Under the pieces are notes generated by a model that saw nothing but the letters and a program-made list of their open reading frames with translations, was not told the DNA's origin and did not search any database. Shown here piece after piece: positions 17,822 to 27,637 of a stretch of 54,297 nt of DNA (its first letter is position 1; the number at the start of each line of letters is the position of its first letter). The position numbers and the translations under genes are program-made. The DNA lies in assembly GCA_029555205.1 (NCBI GenBank), contig JAKPTB010000148.1:1-54297 (forward strand), given 5' to 3'. This DNA is from Bacillota bacterium (GTDB taxonomy: Bacteria > Bacillota > Desulfotomaculia > Desulfotomaculales > Pelotomaculaceae).

Positions 17822-19864
17822 TTATCGTTCGGCAGGCCCGGTTGCCGGCGGCAATCCTCCCCCCCCGGCCCCGCTTGTTTTCTGATTTAGAAATCTGGAA
17901 AGAGGAGCCAGACTTGCCGCAATTCCAGCTCCTGGCGGGAGGGCTTCCAGGGCCACATGCTCCCAGGGCATCCCCCGCAGCGGCTCCAGGATGGCTATGA
18001 CGCCCCGGTCATCCCTCTTCCGGATCAACCTGCCGCAGCCCTGTTTCAACCTCAAGGCCATTTCCGGATAGTCCACCGCAGTCACCGGGTCAAGCCCCTG
18101 TTCCTCCGCCTCACGGCGCCGCGCTTCAATTAACGGATCCGGGGGCGGAAAGGGCAGGCGCCAGATGACAAGGAGGGACAGGGCTTCTCCAGGCACGTCA
18201 ATGCCCTCCCAGAAACCTGCGCCGACCAGTACCGACGAGACCTCCTTCCGGAATCTTTCCACCAGGTAGCCCCGCTCAGCCCTGTCTTCCCAGAGCAGCT
18301 CAAAGGGGAAGCGGTAGTTTTTTAAACCCGTGCGAATTTTCCGGACATCGGAAGGATAGTTTGTGAGCACCAGCGCCCGTCCCCGGGAAAGACGCAACAA
18401 TGAAACTAACCGCTTCAGGGCCCTGGAAAACCAGTCCTCCCGGTCGCCGGCCGGAACAAGCCGGGGGAGATAAACCAGAACTTGCTTCTCAAATTCAAAG
18501 GAACTGGTCACGGATGAGCTGGACACCTCCTGCAAGCCCAGGGTGCGCGCAAAATAACCGAAGTCTCCTCCAGCGCTCAAGGTAGCGGAGGAAAAAACCA
18601 CGGGAATCTTCCTGTTAAAGAGATGCTTCTTCAGCAGGCCGCCCAGGTCCCGGGGCACCACCCAAAAACTCTCGTCCCTTCGGCTGACCCAGACGATTGT
18701 ATCTGTGGCCCTGTTCCGGCAAAAACGGCCCAGGGCGGCTGCCGCCCGCTCGATCCGGGCTTCAAAGGCCTGTATTTGAGTTGTGGTCAGGGACTCGATG
18801 TGCAACTCCTGTTCATACTGCAGCTCGCGGAGCAGGGCCTCCAGGGCGCGACGCAAGGTTTCCGCCGCCTGGAGCAGGACATCGCTGAGCCGGACGGCGA
18901 GCCTGTCTGTCCGCTCATCCCGGCATACCGAATTGTAGAGGAGTCTGAAAAACCTGGCCACAGCCGCTCTCATGGCAAAGGTAACGGATACAAGGGACAT
19001 GCGGGCCCCCTGGAGTTGCTCGAGCAGGGAGAGCATGCTCTCCATGTCCTCCTTGAGGATCTGCCGGCCTGCCCTCATGGCTGCAGGAAGCATCACCTTA
19101 TGCCCTTCGTCCAGGATAACCGCCGAGTAAGGGGGCAGGAGGGGCAGTTTACCATCGGCAATCCGGTCGTCCCGGGTCCATAAATCGTCAAAAAAGATCC
19201 CGTGGTCGCCGACGATCAGATCTCCGGCCCGCCGGTAATACTCCCTAGCCCTGACCAACTTGCAAAACCCCCGGGAGGAGCAGGTTTCACAAGACATGGA
19301 TTCATCCCAGGCCAGCATCTTCCAGATGCGGTCGGGTACATCCGGCATCTCGGAGCGTTCACCCCGCTCAGATGCCTCAGACCGGCGCAAAGCATCCTGA
19401 AGCGCCTGATCCGTCCCTTCTGATAAAGGGCCTGCAAACCGTTCAACCCTCCTCTCGCAGATATACTGGCGCGGGTCCTTGGCCAGGCGGACGTCAAGGT
19501 CCAGGCCGAGGAGACGCGACAACGTGCGGGCATCCCCCCTGGGTCCGGCAAGCTGTTCCTGGAGCGCTGTTGAAGCACAGGCAATCACCACAGGCTTTCC
19601 AGTCAACCGGGCGTAAGGGATGGCCGTCAGCAAATAGGCGAAGGTCTTTCCGGTACCCAGTCCCGCCTCCGCAAAGTGCACCTTCCCTTTACACACGGCA
19701 TCAGCAAGCCGAAAAGCTGTGAAGATTTGTTCTTCGCGAATTTCATAACCGTGCCCGGGCAGGAGATCATAGAACACATGCCCAATCCAGCCGGCAAGCT
19801 TTGCCGGAAAATCGTCCTTGTTATGAAATTCAAAGGGTACCCTGGGCCTGGCCGGAACGTGCAC
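17822..19864 (-). CDS. DinG/XPD-like ATP-dependent DNA helicase
   Basis: A 680-residue superfamily 2 helicase. Walker A is GLGTGKT (68-74) and Walker B DEGH (252-255). Four cysteines, C136, C192, C195 and C201, sit between them as expected for the [4Fe-4S] cluster of DinG/XPD enzymes. The C-terminal part has the QGCGRLIR motif. It unwinds DNA 5'-3' and acts in repair of stalled forks or R-loops. The start is GTG 19864 after AAGGGGGG. It has no N-terminal exonuclease domain, unlike Bacillus DinG. Confidence 0.88.
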   Translation of the reverse strand: MHVPARPRVPFEFHNKDDFPAKLAGWIGHVFYDLLPGHGYEIREEQIFTAFRLADAVCKGKVHFAEAGLGTGKTFAYLLTAIPYARLTGKPVVIACASTALQEQLAGPRGDARTLSRLLGLDLDVRLAKDPRQYICERRVERFAGPLSEGTDQALQDALRRSEASERGERSEMPDVPDRIWKMLAWDESMSCETCSSRGFCKLVRAREYYRRAGDLIVGDHGIFFDDLWTRDDRIADGKLPLLPPYSAVILDEGHKVMLPAAMRAGRQILKEDMESMLSLLEQLQGARMSLVSVTFAMRAAVARFFRLLYNSVCRDERTDRLAVRLSDVLLQAAETLRRALEALLRELQYEQELHIESLTTTQIQAFEARIERAAAALGRFCRNRATDTIVWVSRRDESFWVVPRDLGGLLKKHLFNRKIPVVFSSATLSAGGDFGYFARTLGLQEVSSSSVTSSFEFEKQVLVYLPRLVPAGDREDWFSRALKRLVSLLRLSRGRALVLTNYPSDVRKIRTGLKNYRFPFELLWEDRAERGYLVERFRKEVSSVLVGAGFWEGIDVPGEALSLLVIWRLPFPPPDPLIEARRREAEEQGLDPVTAVDYPEMALRLKQGCGRLIRKRDDRGVIAILEPLRGMPWEHVALEALPPGAGIAASLAPLSRFLNQKTSGAGGGGLPPATGPAER

Positions 19865-20249
19865 ACTGATCCCCCCTTGACAGCCCGGGGTACACCCCCT
19901 GCTGCAAGTGATGCTTTGCCTTTAAAATTCTTCAACAAAAAAATTCTGCCCTTAAATAATGCTGTTAAATTTTTCAGTCCTTTTCGTTGGCGCTGCTTTT
20001 ATGGTACGGTAGTCTAACAAGATTATACCTATCTGTAAAACTACCTGATTCTTTCTTTTGGACCTGCTAAACCCCGGGCAAATCCCTCAGATCCCTCTGT
20101 CTAAAACTTCTTCAGCACTATTTCCGGCAAAAGGCCCCTACCCTAGAGGTTTTTTTCTTCCGGCGCCGAACTAAGCCGGCATGGCAGATTCCACAGGTCT
20201 TTAAAGAAAGGGTCCAGCAAATTATTATTTCCAAAGGAGCACGGAAAAG
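19865..20249. other. Divergent gap before ridA
   Basis: About 385 bases with no supportable gene. It holds a degenerate copy (TATGGTACGGTAGTCTAA near 20000-20017) of a short repeat seen at 47412 and 53305. Confidence 0.4.
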
Positions 20250-20714
20250 ATGAAAAAGTTTCAGATGCTTACTTCTATTATTTTTCTGCTGACTTTATCA
20301 TTAACTGCAGCAGCCTGTTCCAGTCCAGCTTCAAAGACAGTGTTTTTTTCAGAACAGGCGCCTGAAGCCATTGGACCTTACTCCCAGGGGGTCAGGACAG
20401 GAAACCTGATCTTTACCTCAGGTCAAATCCCCTTAAACCCTGCTACCGGGGAAATAGTATCTCCGGACATAAGGGTTCAAACAAAGCAGGCTTTGGAGAA
20501 TCTTAAAAATGTATTGCAGGCCGGCGGCAGCGACCTGGACCATGTTTTAAAGACTACCCTTTATATTAAAGACATGGATGATTTTAACGCCATCAACGAT
20601 GTTTACAGCAGCTACTTTAAAGAAGACTGCCCTGCCAGGTCCTGTGTGGAAGTCTCGACCCTGCCCAAAGGCGCCCTGATTGAAATTGAGGCCGTAGCAC
20701 TGGCTATAAGGTGA
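20250..20714 (+). CDS. RidA/YjgF-family protein with lipoprotein signal
   Basis: A 154-residue protein: residues 1-22 form a signal peptide ending TAAA before C23, then a complete RidA domain (about 30-154). RidA hallmarks present are AIGPYSQ, FTSGQIPLNP, the CPARS segment with the catalytic-type arginine, and the EIEAVA ending. RidA deaminates reactive enamines/imines from PLP enzymes in the cytoplasm; an exported, lipid-anchored copy is unusual and its role is unclear. The start ATG follows AAAGGAG. A strong terminator follows. Confidence 0.9.
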   Translation: MKKFQMLTSIIFLLTLSLTAAACSSPASKTVFFSEQAPEAIGPYSQGVRTGNLIFTSGQIPLNPATGEIVSPDIRVQTKQALENLKNVLQAGGSDLDHVLKTTLYIKDMDDFNAINDVYSSYFKEDCPARSCVEVSTLPKGALIEIEAVALAIR

Positions 20715-20737
20715 ATTTGTTTTTGAGCATCAACGCC

Positions 20738-20773
20738 CAAGAACCGCCGGTTCTGCAAAACCGGCGGTTCTTG
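20738..20773. terminator. Bidirectional terminator between ridA and glnS
   Basis: A perfect 15-bp stem (20738-20752 with 20759-20773), GC-rich, with a six-base loop, between convergent genes. Confidence 0.8.
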
Positions 20774-20787
20774 CTGAAAACCCGGCA

Positions 20788-22536
20788 TTATTTGTTTGCC
20801 TTCTGAATTTTAGCCCAGGTGTCCTTCAAGGGAACTATCCGGTTGAAAACAAGCCTGGATTTGGTTGAATCAACGGTATCTACACAGAAATAACCGTTCC
20901 GCAAGAACTGAAAACGGCTGCCGGGCTCTGCTCCGGCGAGGCTCCGCTCAAGGAGGCAGGAAGTGAGCCTTGTTAACGAGTCCGGGTTGAGGCAGGACTT
21001 GAAGTCCTTTTCTTCATCCGGGTTTTCTTTCAAAAAGAGGTGTTCGTATAAACGCACTTCCGCCGGGACAGCGTGACTTGCCGAAACCCAGTGCAGGGTT
21101 CCCTTGACCTTGCGGGAACTGGCCGCGCTACCGCTGCGGGTTTCCGGATCGTAGGAGCAGTGCACCTCAAGCACCTCGCCTGTTTTTTCGTCCTTGACCA
21201 GCCCCTGGCAGCGGATAATGTAGGCGTTCTTTAAGCGGACCTCCTGCCCGGGTGAGAGCCGGAAATATTTTTTGGGCGGATTTTCGCAGAAATCCTCCTG
21301 CTCAATATAGAGCTCCCTGGTAAAAGGCAGCTTGCGGGAACCCAGAGCCGGGTTCTCCGGGTTATATTCCGCCTCCAGTTCCTCCACCTGTCCTTCCGGG
21401 TAATTGTCGATAATCAGCTTGAGGGGCCTCAAAACAGCCATCACCCGGGGCACACGCAGGTTCAGATCGTCCCGGATACAGTGCTCCAGCATGGCGATAT
21501 CAACAATGCTGTTGCTTTTGGCCACCCCGATCCGCTCGCAGAAATCCCGGATGGCTTCCGGGGTGTAGCCCCTCCTGCGCAGGCCCGAGATGGTGGGCAT
21601 ACGCGGGTCGTCCCAGCCGCTGACGATACCCTCTTCCACCAGCATCCGCAGCTTGCGTTTGCTCATCACCGTGTATGTAAGGTTTAAGCGGGCAAATTCA
21701 ATTTGCTGGGAGCGGTAAATACCCAGAGTATCAAGGAACCAGTCATAGAGGGGGCGGTGATCTTCAAATTCCAGGGTGCAAATGGAGTGAGTTATCCCCT
21801 CCAGTGAATCAGAAACGGGGTGGGCGTAATCGTACATTGGATAGATGAGCCACTTGTCACCCGTCCGGTGGTGGGTTGCCCGAAGAATCCGGTAGATCAC
21901 CGGGTCCCGCATATTCAGGTTGGGGGAGGACATATCTATTTTAGCCCGGAGGACGCGTTTGCCATCAGGGAACTCCCCGTTCTTCATCCGCTCAAAGAGG
22001 TCCAGGTTCTCCTCCACGGACCGGTTGCGGTAGGGGCTTTCCTTACCGGGTTCGGTCAGGGTACCCCGGTATTCCTTGATTTCCTCCGCGCTCAAGTCGC
22101 AAACATAGGCTTTGCCTTTCTTAATCAGCTCGACGGCGAAATCGTAGAGCCGGTCGAAGTAGTCGGAGGCGTAAAACATCCGGTCACCCCAGTCAAAGCC
22201 CAGCCAGCGGACATCTTCCTTGATGGAATCGACGTATTCAACCTCTTCCCTGGCGGGGTTGGTATCATCAAAGCGCAGATTGCAGAGGCCTCCGTTTCTG
22301 GCGGCAAGGCCGAAGTTCAAGCAAATGGATTTGGCGTGGCCAATATGAAGATAGCCGTTGGGCTCAGGAGGAAAACGGGTGTGGACCCGCCCGTTATATT
22401 TATTGGTTTTGAAATCTTCGTTAATAATGTTCTGGATAAAGTTCGCCTCCAGCGCGGAAGGTTCCGCTGCTGTTTCCCTGGCCTGTCCGGCGTCTTTTTG
22501 CTTCGCTTTGCCTGTCTCTCTTTTTGGCGTTCCCAT
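20788..22536 (-). CDS. glnS: Glutaminyl-tRNA synthetase
   Basis: A 582-residue class I synthetase. The HIGH motif is at 64-67 within [16 protein letters not shown] and the KMSKS equivalent is VMSKR (M291-S292-K293-R294). The C-terminal beta-barrel anticodon domains are complete. The FPPEPNG signature separates GlnRS from GluRS. Most Firmicutes make Gln-tRNA through the GatCAB pathway, so a GlnRS suggests horizontal acquisition, which is inference. A charged, lysine-rich tail of about 25 residues precedes the catalytic domain. The ATG follows GGTAGGT. Confidence 0.95.
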   Translation of the reverse strand: MGTPKRETGKAKQKDAGQARETAAEPSALEANFIQNIINEDFKTNKYNGRVHTRFPPEPNGYLHIGHAKSICLNFGLAARNGGLCNLRFDDTNPAREEVEYVDSIKEDVRWLGFDWGDRMFYASDYFDRLYDFAVELIKKGKAYVCDLSAEEIKEYRGTLTEPGKESPYRNRSVEENLDLFERMKNGEFPDGKRVLRAKIDMSSPNLNMRDPVIYRILRATHHRTGDKWLIYPMYDYAHPVSDSLEGITHSICTLEFEDHRPLYDWFLDTLGIYRSQQIEFARLNLTYTVMSKRKLRMLVEEGIVSGWDDPRMPTISGLRRRGYTPEAIRDFCERIGVAKSNSIVDIAMLEHCIRDDLNLRVPRVMAVLRPLKLIIDNYPEGQVEELEAEYNPENPALGSRKLPFTRELYIEQEDFCENPPKKYFRLSPGQEVRLKNAYIIRCQGLVKDEKTGEVLEVHCSYDPETRSGSAASSRKVKGTLHWVSASHAVPAEVRLYEHLFLKENPDEEKDFKSCLNPDSLTRLTSCLLERSLAGAEPGSRFQFLRNGYFCVDTVDSTKSRLVFNRIVPLKDTWAKIQKANK

Positions 22537-23015
22537 ATAATTACCTACCCTTTCCCTGTGGATTAACCCATTACCCCTTTTGGTTCATATTTTTCCCTGA
22601 ATAAGCAAAAATCCTCTTCATTATGTCTTATAGCATATTTTTACCAGTTTTTAGATTGTAAAACCCCTGCCAGTGTATATTATTATAACACCAGTTAAAA
22701 TCAAACTCTATCACCTGTGGAAAGCTGCTTTAAATCCGTTCCGCCCCAGACCCGTGAAAACTTCCCTGCCTGCCCGGCAGATCCCCCGGGAAAACCGGAC
22801 TTGCAATTGCAATTGACTTGATTGACAGCATTGCCGGCAGGCAAGAGATGTGCGGCAATGAATAAAATGAATAATGAGTAATGAATAATTTTAAGGAGTT
22901 ATCGTCACTCATTTCGACAACTCCTTGATTTCGCAAGACAGGTTTCGTAAAGGGAATTATTTCAGCATGATCCAAGAGCCCGGCTGTTTACCCGGGCGGG
23001 TTTAATTATGGCAAA
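22537..23015. other. Gap upstream of glnS
   Basis: About 480 bases. On the minus strand an extended -10 (TGTTATAAT, 22690-22682) lies about 145 bases before glnS. An 8-bp dyad AAGGAGTT/AACTCCTT (about 22892-22926) and a GC-rich dyad near 22980-23000, just beyond the acyl-CoA ligase stop, are visible. No supportable gene. Confidence 0.4.
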
Positions 23016-24659
23016 TTAAATTTTGACCCCCGTTTGAGCTGCAACCAAACTTTTCGCGCCGTATTTTTCCCTTAAACGCGGTTTTTCAATCTTACCGGTT
23101 GGATTACGGGGAACTTGATCAAAAATAATCTTTCGCGGGCGCTTGTAACGGGGCAGGGGAATGCAGAATTCCTTTATTTCCTCTTCCGTGCACTGGCAGC
23201 CGGGTTTTAGTTCGATAATGGCAGCCGCAATTTCACCCAGCCGGCTATCGGGCAGCCCAATGACAGCAACGTCTTTTATGGCCTCATGGGCGCGCAGGAA
23301 GTCTTCAATTTGGACCGGATAGATATTCTCCCCGCCGCTGATGATCACGTCTTTTTTCCGGTCCACCAGGTAGATAAACCCGTCCTCATCCATCCTGGCC
23401 ATATCTCCGGTCAGTAACCACCCGTCCTTGAGTACTGCCGCGGTAGCTTCCGGGTCTTTGTAGTAGCATTTCATCACACCCGGCCCCCTGACGGCCAATT
23501 CCCCAACCTGCCCCTGGGGTACGGGGTTCCCGTTCTCGTCCACAATCTTGGTTTCCCAATTGTGACCCGGTATTCCGATGGCGCCCACTTTATGAATATT
23601 CTCGATGCCCAGGTGCACACAGCCGGGACCGATGGATTCGCTCAGACCGTAGTTGGTATCATAGAGATGGTTGGGGAAATATTTTTTCCAGCGATGAATC
23701 AAGCTGGGCGGGACCGGCTGGGCGCCGATGTGCATGAGCCTCCACTGGGAAAGCTCATAATCCTCCAGCTTTACATCACCCCTTTCAATGGCATCCAGAA
23801 TGTCCTGGGCCCAGGGAACCAGGAGCCAGACGATGGTGATTTTTTCTTCGGATACTGTTCTTAAAATCCATTCCGGTTTAACCCCGCGCAGCAGAACGGC
23901 TTTGCTCCCCGTCAGCAGGCTGCCGAACCAGTGCATCTTGGCACCGGTATGATAAAGGGGTGGAATGCACAAAAAATTGTCTTCATACCTCTGGCCGTGG
24001 TGTTTGTATTCCGTATAACAGGCCGACACCAGGCTTCTGTGCGTGTGCAGAATCGCTTTGGGAAAACCTGTGGTACCTGAAGAAAAATATATGGCCGCAT
24101 CATCTTCATCGTCAATTCTGATCTGAGGGTCCGTGGAGGAACAATTGGCAGTAAGGCGGTCATAGCTTTCTGCAAAGGAAGGACGGTTTTCCCCAGCGTA
24201 GAAAATAGTCTTAACTTTAGGTATGATCTGATCGTAAATTGTTTCCAACCGGCCGATAAATTCAGGGCCGAAAATCAAGGCAATGGTATCGGACAACTCC
24301 AAACAGTATTTTATTTCTTCGGCCGAGTAGCGGAAGTTTAACGGTACCGCCACAGCGCCGGTTTTTAATATACCAAAATAAATAGGCAGCCACTCCAGGC
24401 AATTCATTAAGAGAATGGCCACCTTATCCCCTTTTTTAATCCCTCTCTTCAGCAGCAGGTTGGCCAGGCGGTTTGCTTTTTCGTTAAAAACATGCCAGGT
24501 CATATCTCGCCGGTATTCACCTGCCGGATTGTTTTCAATGAGTTCGTAGTCCCGCCAGGTGATATTATGCCTCTCCTGGAGATCCATGTTAATTTCAGTC
24601 AGGCAGATCTCCTCGCCATAAAGCCTGGCATTGCGCACTAGAATTTCCGTGATGGGCAT
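23016..24659 (-). CDS. AMP-binding acyl-CoA synthetase
   Basis: A 547-residue ANL-superfamily ligase. The phosphate-binding loop SSGTTGFPK lies at 193-201, the YDTNYGLSE motif in the middle, LTGDMARMDEDG and DRKKDVIISGGENIYP hinge motifs near 415-445, and the catalytic lysine in PTGKIEKP near the end. It activates a carboxylic acid with ATP and forms the CoA thioester. The substrate (fatty, aromatic or other acid) is not decidable. The ATG follows AGGAGG. It is monocistronic; no other fatty-acid genes are nearby. Confidence 0.9.
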   Translation of the reverse strand: MPITEILVRNARLYGEEICLTEINMDLQERHNITWRDYELIENNPAGEYRRDMTWHVFNEKANRLANLLLKRGIKKGDKVAILLMNCLEWLPIYFGILKTGAVAVPLNFRYSAEEIKYCLELSDTIALIFGPEFIGRLETIYDQIIPKVKTIFYAGENRPSFAESYDRLTANCSSTDPQIRIDDEDDAAIYFSSGTTGFPKAILHTHRSLVSACYTEYKHHGQRYEDNFLCIPPLYHTGAKMHWFGSLLTGSKAVLLRGVKPEWILRTVSEEKITIVWLLVPWAQDILDAIERGDVKLEDYELSQWRLMHIGAQPVPPSLIHRWKKYFPNHLYDTNYGLSESIGPGCVHLGIENIHKVGAIGIPGHNWETKIVDENGNPVPQGQVGELAVRGPGVMKCYYKDPEATAAVLKDGWLLTGDMARMDEDGFIYLVDRKKDVIISGGENIYPVQIEDFLRAHEAIKDVAVIGLPDSRLGEIAAAIIELKPGCQCTEEEIKEFCIPLPRYKRPRKIIFDQVPRNPTGKIEKPRLREKYGAKSLVAAQTGVKI

Positions 24660-25241
24660 TTTTTCTTTCCTCCTGTTCTACCACACAACAAAAAATATTG
24701 TGTACTTAAAAAATAAAAAAGGCCGTACTTCGGTAAAACCTCAATATACTACTCTAAATTATAAAACTATACAAGCAGTTAAGCAACATCTTCCTGATGC
24801 CCTTGTTTTCAATCCGGGCTGATGTCACCCCGGAATAATTTTCAATATCTACTGATCTTCCTGAAGCTCTTTACTCCTAAAGCCTGACCAGCATAATGAG
24901 TCTGCTAATAGCCGGTATGAAACCCTGTTCTTCTTATCAATTATGACGGGGTTCCCCAAATATCAATTGGATTTTTTCCTAGTCTGCCTGGCAAAGCCGT
25001 CCCTTAAGGTCTGGTTTTTCCCTTATTAAAAAAGGATTATACGACATTATACCTAATAGTAAATTATGGTCACGGTTTTTTGAAGGGCGAAGGCAGTGTC
25101 TAAAGACCCTCTGACAGTGGGCAGGGCAACGGCGCCGACGGCGCTGCTGCTCTTATTTCAAATTCCATTAAAAATCACCAACAAACCAGGCGCATCCATT
25201 GGTAGCCGTGGTCTATGGTGGAAAATAGACAGGGGGTATAA
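24660..25241. other. Divergent gap before the fused transporter
   Basis: About 580 bases without a supportable gene. AGGGGG precedes the ATG at 25242. I see no T-box, lysine or glycine riboswitch core, although an amino-acid transporter follows. Confidence 0.45.
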
Positions 25242-26744
25242 TTGATGAAGAAGGTTGCTGTCCTGGTTTTTATCTGTTTAATGATAGCTGTTATTCCGGC
25301 AGGATGTGGCAAATCAGAGAAAATAATCACGCAACTGGATGACGTCAATGAGGCAAGAATAGGCGTCATGACCGGCTCAACCGGAGAGCAAATGGCCAGG
25401 GCCAGGTTCCCCGGCGCGGACATTAAAAGTTTTGATGATATCATGGACGGCGTAGCTGCTTTGAAAGCAGGACAGCTTGAAGGTGTGATTCTGGACAATA
25501 TTGAAGCATTGAATGTGACGAAGTATAATCCGGACATGTGGTTTCTGCCTGAACCGGTGTTAAAAGAGGACATAGCCATCGGGGTAAGGAAAGGCAATGA
25601 TGAACTGCTTGCAGCTGTAGACAGGATTATTGCCGGGCTAATCAGCGACGGGACACTGGAAGATATGTGGAAACGCTGGTTTAAGCAGGACTTATCCCCT
25701 TATGAACAAGTTGATCTTAGCCTACCTGCAGATGGAACAACCCTAAAAATTGGCGTGAACGCTACCCGGGAACCCACTTGTTTTATTGATGAAAACATGA
25801 GCATCACAGGCTTTGAAGGCGAACTCGCCCGCAGGATTGCCATCGGGCTGGGCCGGCCGGTGGAATTCTCCGACATGAAGTTTTCCGCATTGATCCCCGC
25901 CCTGCAATCAGGCAAAATTGATTTGGCCTTCACATTGACCATTACCGAAGAACGCAAAGAATCAATCTATTTTAGTCAGCCTGTTTATACCAGCGCCCAG
26001 GTGATGCTGGTCAAAAAAGCCCCGGGTGCAGGCGGCACAGAGAAAAATGTTTCCTTTCTAGCAAAGGCCGGCGATAGTTTCTATAACAACATAATCCTGG
26101 AAAACCGCTATTTGCTGATTGTGGACGGACTGAAAGTAACGGTAATCATCTCGCTCCTGGCAACCATATTCGGCACACTGCTGGGCATTCTGATCTGCTT
26201 TATGCGCATGTCTCAAAACAAGGTGCTCCAACAGCCGGCCAGAGTCTATATCTCCATTCTGCGCGGCACACCCGTGCTTGTCCTTTTGATGATCATATTC
26301 TATGTCGTTTTTGCTTCCGTAAATATTAACCCCATCCTCGTTGCAGTGGTTGCCTTCGGCATGAATTTTGCGGCCTATGTCTCCGAGATGTATCGAACCG
26401 GGATCGAAAGTGTCGACAAAGGCCAGATCGAAGCCGGCATTGCCACGGGCTTTACCAAAGCAAAAACTTTCCTCTACATCGTCCTGCCCCAGGCAGTAAG
26501 ACATATTTTACCCGTCTATAAAGGGGAATTCATATCCCTGGTGAAAATGACTTCCGTGGTTGGATACATCGCCGTGCAGGATTTGACTAAAGCCAGCGAT
26601 ATTATCCGCAGCCGCACCTTTGATGCCTTCTTCCCCCTGATTATGGTAGCGGTGCTTTACTTTCTCATATCGTGGCTGCTTTCCCTTTCCCTGGGGTATG
26701 TGGAATGGATTACCGACCCGAAAGCAAAAAGAAAGCAGGCATAG
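25242..26744 (+). CDS. Amino-acid ABC transporter: permuted binding domain fused to permease
   Basis: A 500-residue protein with a lipoprotein signal (C21 in VIPAGC). Residues about 37-147 resemble the second lobe of a solute-binding protein (GVMTGSTGEQM to WKRWF), while 167-257 resemble the first lobe (LKIGVN...GFEGELARRIA...ALQSGKIDLAF...YFSQPVYTS). Thus the lobes are in reversed order before the permease domain (about 289-495), which has the EAGIATGF...LPQA coupling loop. It likely imports a polar amino acid. No ATPase gene is adjacent on either side, so the ATP-binding partner must be elsewhere. Confidence 0.88.
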   Translation: MMKKVAVLVFICLMIAVIPAGCGKSEKIITQLDDVNEARIGVMTGSTGEQMARARFPGADIKSFDDIMDGVAALKAGQLEGVILDNIEALNVTKYNPDMWFLPEPVLKEDIAIGVRKGNDELLAAVDRIIAGLISDGTLEDMWKRWFKQDLSPYEQVDLSLPADGTTLKIGVNATREPTCFIDENMSITGFEGELARRIAIGLGRPVEFSDMKFSALIPALQSGKIDLAFTLTITEERKESIYFSQPVYTSAQVMLVKKAPGAGGTEKNVSFLAKAGDSFYNNIILENRYLLIVDGLKVTVIISLLATIFGTLLGILICFMRMSQNKVLQQPARVYISILRGTPVLVLLMIIFYVVFASVNINPILVAVVAFGMNFAAYVSEMYRTGIESVDKGQIEAGIATGFTKAKTFLYIVLPQAVRHILPVYKGEFISLVKMTSVVGYIAVQDLTKASDIIRSRTFDAFFPLIMVAVLYFLISWLLSLSLGYVEWITDPKAKRKQA

Positions 26745-26850
26745 CGGGCGGAAGCTTATTAATTATGGTTTTTCAGGCGTTGCGGAGATTATATTTATAA
26801 ATCTTCTAAGTAATAAAGGTACTGCCCCAGTGAGTTTATCTCTAGTTCTC

Positions 26851-26930
26851 CCGGAGATAGTCATAATAAGAAGAAAGCTGGGAATAACATCCCCAGCTAT
26901 CTCCGGCAGAACCCTTGTTTTTTAATTTTT
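26851..26930 (+). terminator. Probable two-tier terminator
   Basis: A perfect 10-bp outer stem (26851-26860 with 26897-26906) encloses a smaller CTGGG/CCCAG hairpin (26878-26896). A T-rich tract begins about 12 bases beyond. It follows the transporter gene by about 105 bases. The distance to the T-tract makes the call tentative. Confidence 0.45.
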
Positions 26931-26977
26931 TTTATTTTATTAACATAGATATATAGCCACCCAAACGATTTTAATAT

Positions 26978-27301
26978 TTATTTCTTACAGTCGCAGCTAA
27001 TATTTCCAGCTACTATCTCTTGCCAATCACCGAGAACATCGTGTGTCCAGCAGTCATCCGCGCCTGCCGCTTCACGCATGGTCAAGGCAAAGATATAAGC
27101 TAATTCCTTAACAGTAGCGCCGGCTTCTAAGGCGCCTTTGAAATGCTTGAGTACACAGGGCTTGGAACGGGCTTTAATGGATAGAGCAAAGCAGATAAAT
27201 TGATATGTTTTTTCGTCAATCATTCTTTTTTCTTGATAAAGTTGATCGATCTCATCCAGCTTTTGGGTGAATTCCGGGAAAAATTCTGCTAACATTCTCA
27301 T
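26978..27301 (-). CDS. Carboxymuconolactone decarboxylase-family (AhpD-like) protein
   Basis: A 107-residue CMD-family protein with the KARSKPCVLKHFKGALEAGAT segment, where the cysteine and histidine match the AhpD active-site region although the usual CxxC is reduced to one cysteine. Two more cysteines lie in the tail (SCDCKK). Relatives are peroxidase-linked reductases or of unknown function. It is the last gene of an arsR-permease-thioredoxin set on the minus strand. ATG 27301 follows AAAGGAGG. Confidence 0.8.
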   Translation of the reverse strand: MRMLAEFFPEFTQKLDEIDQLYQEKRMIDEKTYQFICFALSIKARSKPCVLKHFKGALEAGATVKELAYIFALTMREAAGADDCWTHDVLGDWQEIVAGNISCDCKK

Positions 27302-27359
27302 AAGACAACCTCCTTTAATACTCCTAATATTTACTTTGTCTGCTCAAGTTCAAAAGAGC

Positions 27360-27590
27360 CTATTTTAATAATGCTTTAATTTCATCAACCTTTAAAACCT
27401 TTCCCACAACTTTTACTTCCTCATCAATTACTAAAGCCGGAACCCTCATCACACCATACCTGGCAATGGCTTTCATATCCTGCACTTTCTCAACAGTCGC
27501 GGCAAGCCCCAGTTCTTCCACAGCCTTTCGGGTATTCTGTTCTAACTTGTTGCAGTTTGCGCAGCCTGTTCCTAAAATTTTAATATTCAT
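27360..27590 (-). CDS. Small thioredoxin-like redox protein (MTH895 type)
   Basis: A 76-residue protein beginning MNIKILGTGCANCNKLE; the CANC redox pair lies at 10-13, with the conserved VMRVPALVID cis-proline region. It matches the short glutaredoxin-like TM0996/MTH895 family, often encoded beside metal(loid) permeases. ATG 27590 is preferred over an in-frame upstream start at 27620 because AAAGGAGG lies 10 bases before it. Confidence 0.88.
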   Translation of the reverse strand: MNIKILGTGCANCNKLEQNTRKAVEELGLAATVEKVQDMKAIARYGVMRVPALVIDEEVKVVGKVLKVDEIKALLK

Positions 27591-27637
27591 TGAGCCCTTA
27601 CCTCCTTTACAATATTTCATATCCTGTACATATTAAA

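Noticed and set aside
24660..25241. T-box or amino-acid riboswitch before the fused transporter
   Set aside because: No T-box sequence and no recognisable aptamer.
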